Assembly: GCA_947044365.1 (NCBI GenBank)
Contig: OX345643.1
Span: forward strand, 4,606,001 to 4,670,000
Reading direction: 5' to 3'
Source of the DNA: Petrosia ficiformis
Taxonomy: Eukaryota; Porifera; Demospongiae; Haplosclerida; Petrosiidae
Length of the DNA stretch: 64,000 nt
The notes beneath the pieces were generated by a model that did no database searches, was not told where the DNA came from, and was given only the letters and a program-made list of their open reading frames with translations. Both the position numbers and the translations under genes were made by a program. Positions 63,969 through 64,000 of this stretch are shown here, one piece after another; positions within the stretch are counted from its first letter, which is position 1, and every line of letters begins with the position of its first letter.

Positions 63969-64000
63969 GTAGGTACTGTAGTTTATGTTTATAATAATTA

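Larger units (their letters stand above)
62939..64000. other. No gene recognised at the right edge
   Basis: AT-rich sequence with a TACA satellite. The last 300 bases are less repetitive and include the palindrome-like TTTCGGAAATAATTTCGG, possibly the flank of a gene beyond the edge. Confidence 0.4.

Overview
The window looks like a piece of an AT-rich, intron-rich, repeat-dense animal genome. The recognisable host genes are split into small exons with GT-AG introns. They encode a ciliary transition-zone protein (B9D1), an SH3-domain exon and a cluster of CD225/dispanin (IFITM-like) membrane proteins. The mobile elements (hAT, piggyBac, pogo/Tc1 types and many MITEs) are also typical of invertebrates. 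I suspect an early-branching marine invertebrate such as a sponge. That is inference from overall style, not proof.

Region by region. 1-9,630 and about 9,631-22,840 are two copies of a tandem segmental duplication. The second copy carries B9D1 exons 3-7 (minus strand), which join exons 1-2 at 30,419-30,648 to give a complete 210-residue B9D1. The first copy has only exons 3-7, with a 13-base deletion in exon 3, and runs off the left edge. An SH3-domain exon (10,812-11,027, minus) lies directly behind the B9D1 stop. Between 2,033 and 29,109 there are 18 plus-strand copies of a small structured RNA gene. Each has an AAACCCACAA-type upstream box, a TATA box exactly 20 bases further on (17 of 18), a variable body, an Sm-site-like A-T(5-6)-GG tract and a 3' stem-loop with compensatory changes. 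They sit antisense inside B9D1 introns and their duplicates. I regard this family as the most interesting content of the window.

30,649-31,437 separates B9D1 from a divergent plus-strand cluster of CD225/dispanin genes. Gene 1 is 31,438-46,055 and gene 2 is 46,462-55,190. Gene 3 (56,432-58,816) is shortened and probably broken. A partial copy of gene 3's last two exons lies inside the last intron of gene 1. Genes 1 and 2 encode a short N-terminus, Pro/Tyr/Gln-rich exons and two hydrophobic segments joined by the CD225 loop. Intron 3 of gene 1 holds a hAT transposon (33,515-38,639) with perfect inverted repeats and an 8-base target duplication. A piggyBac element (34,752-37,413) has inserted into the hAT at TTAA.

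The rest is intronic or intergenic DNA. It is filled with hAT-type MITEs that have 8-base target duplications, a large family of short elements carrying CCTATGATTGCTTT ends, fold-back elements, a deleted pogo-like element, minisatellites and microsatellites. From 58,817 to 64,000 I see no convincing host gene.
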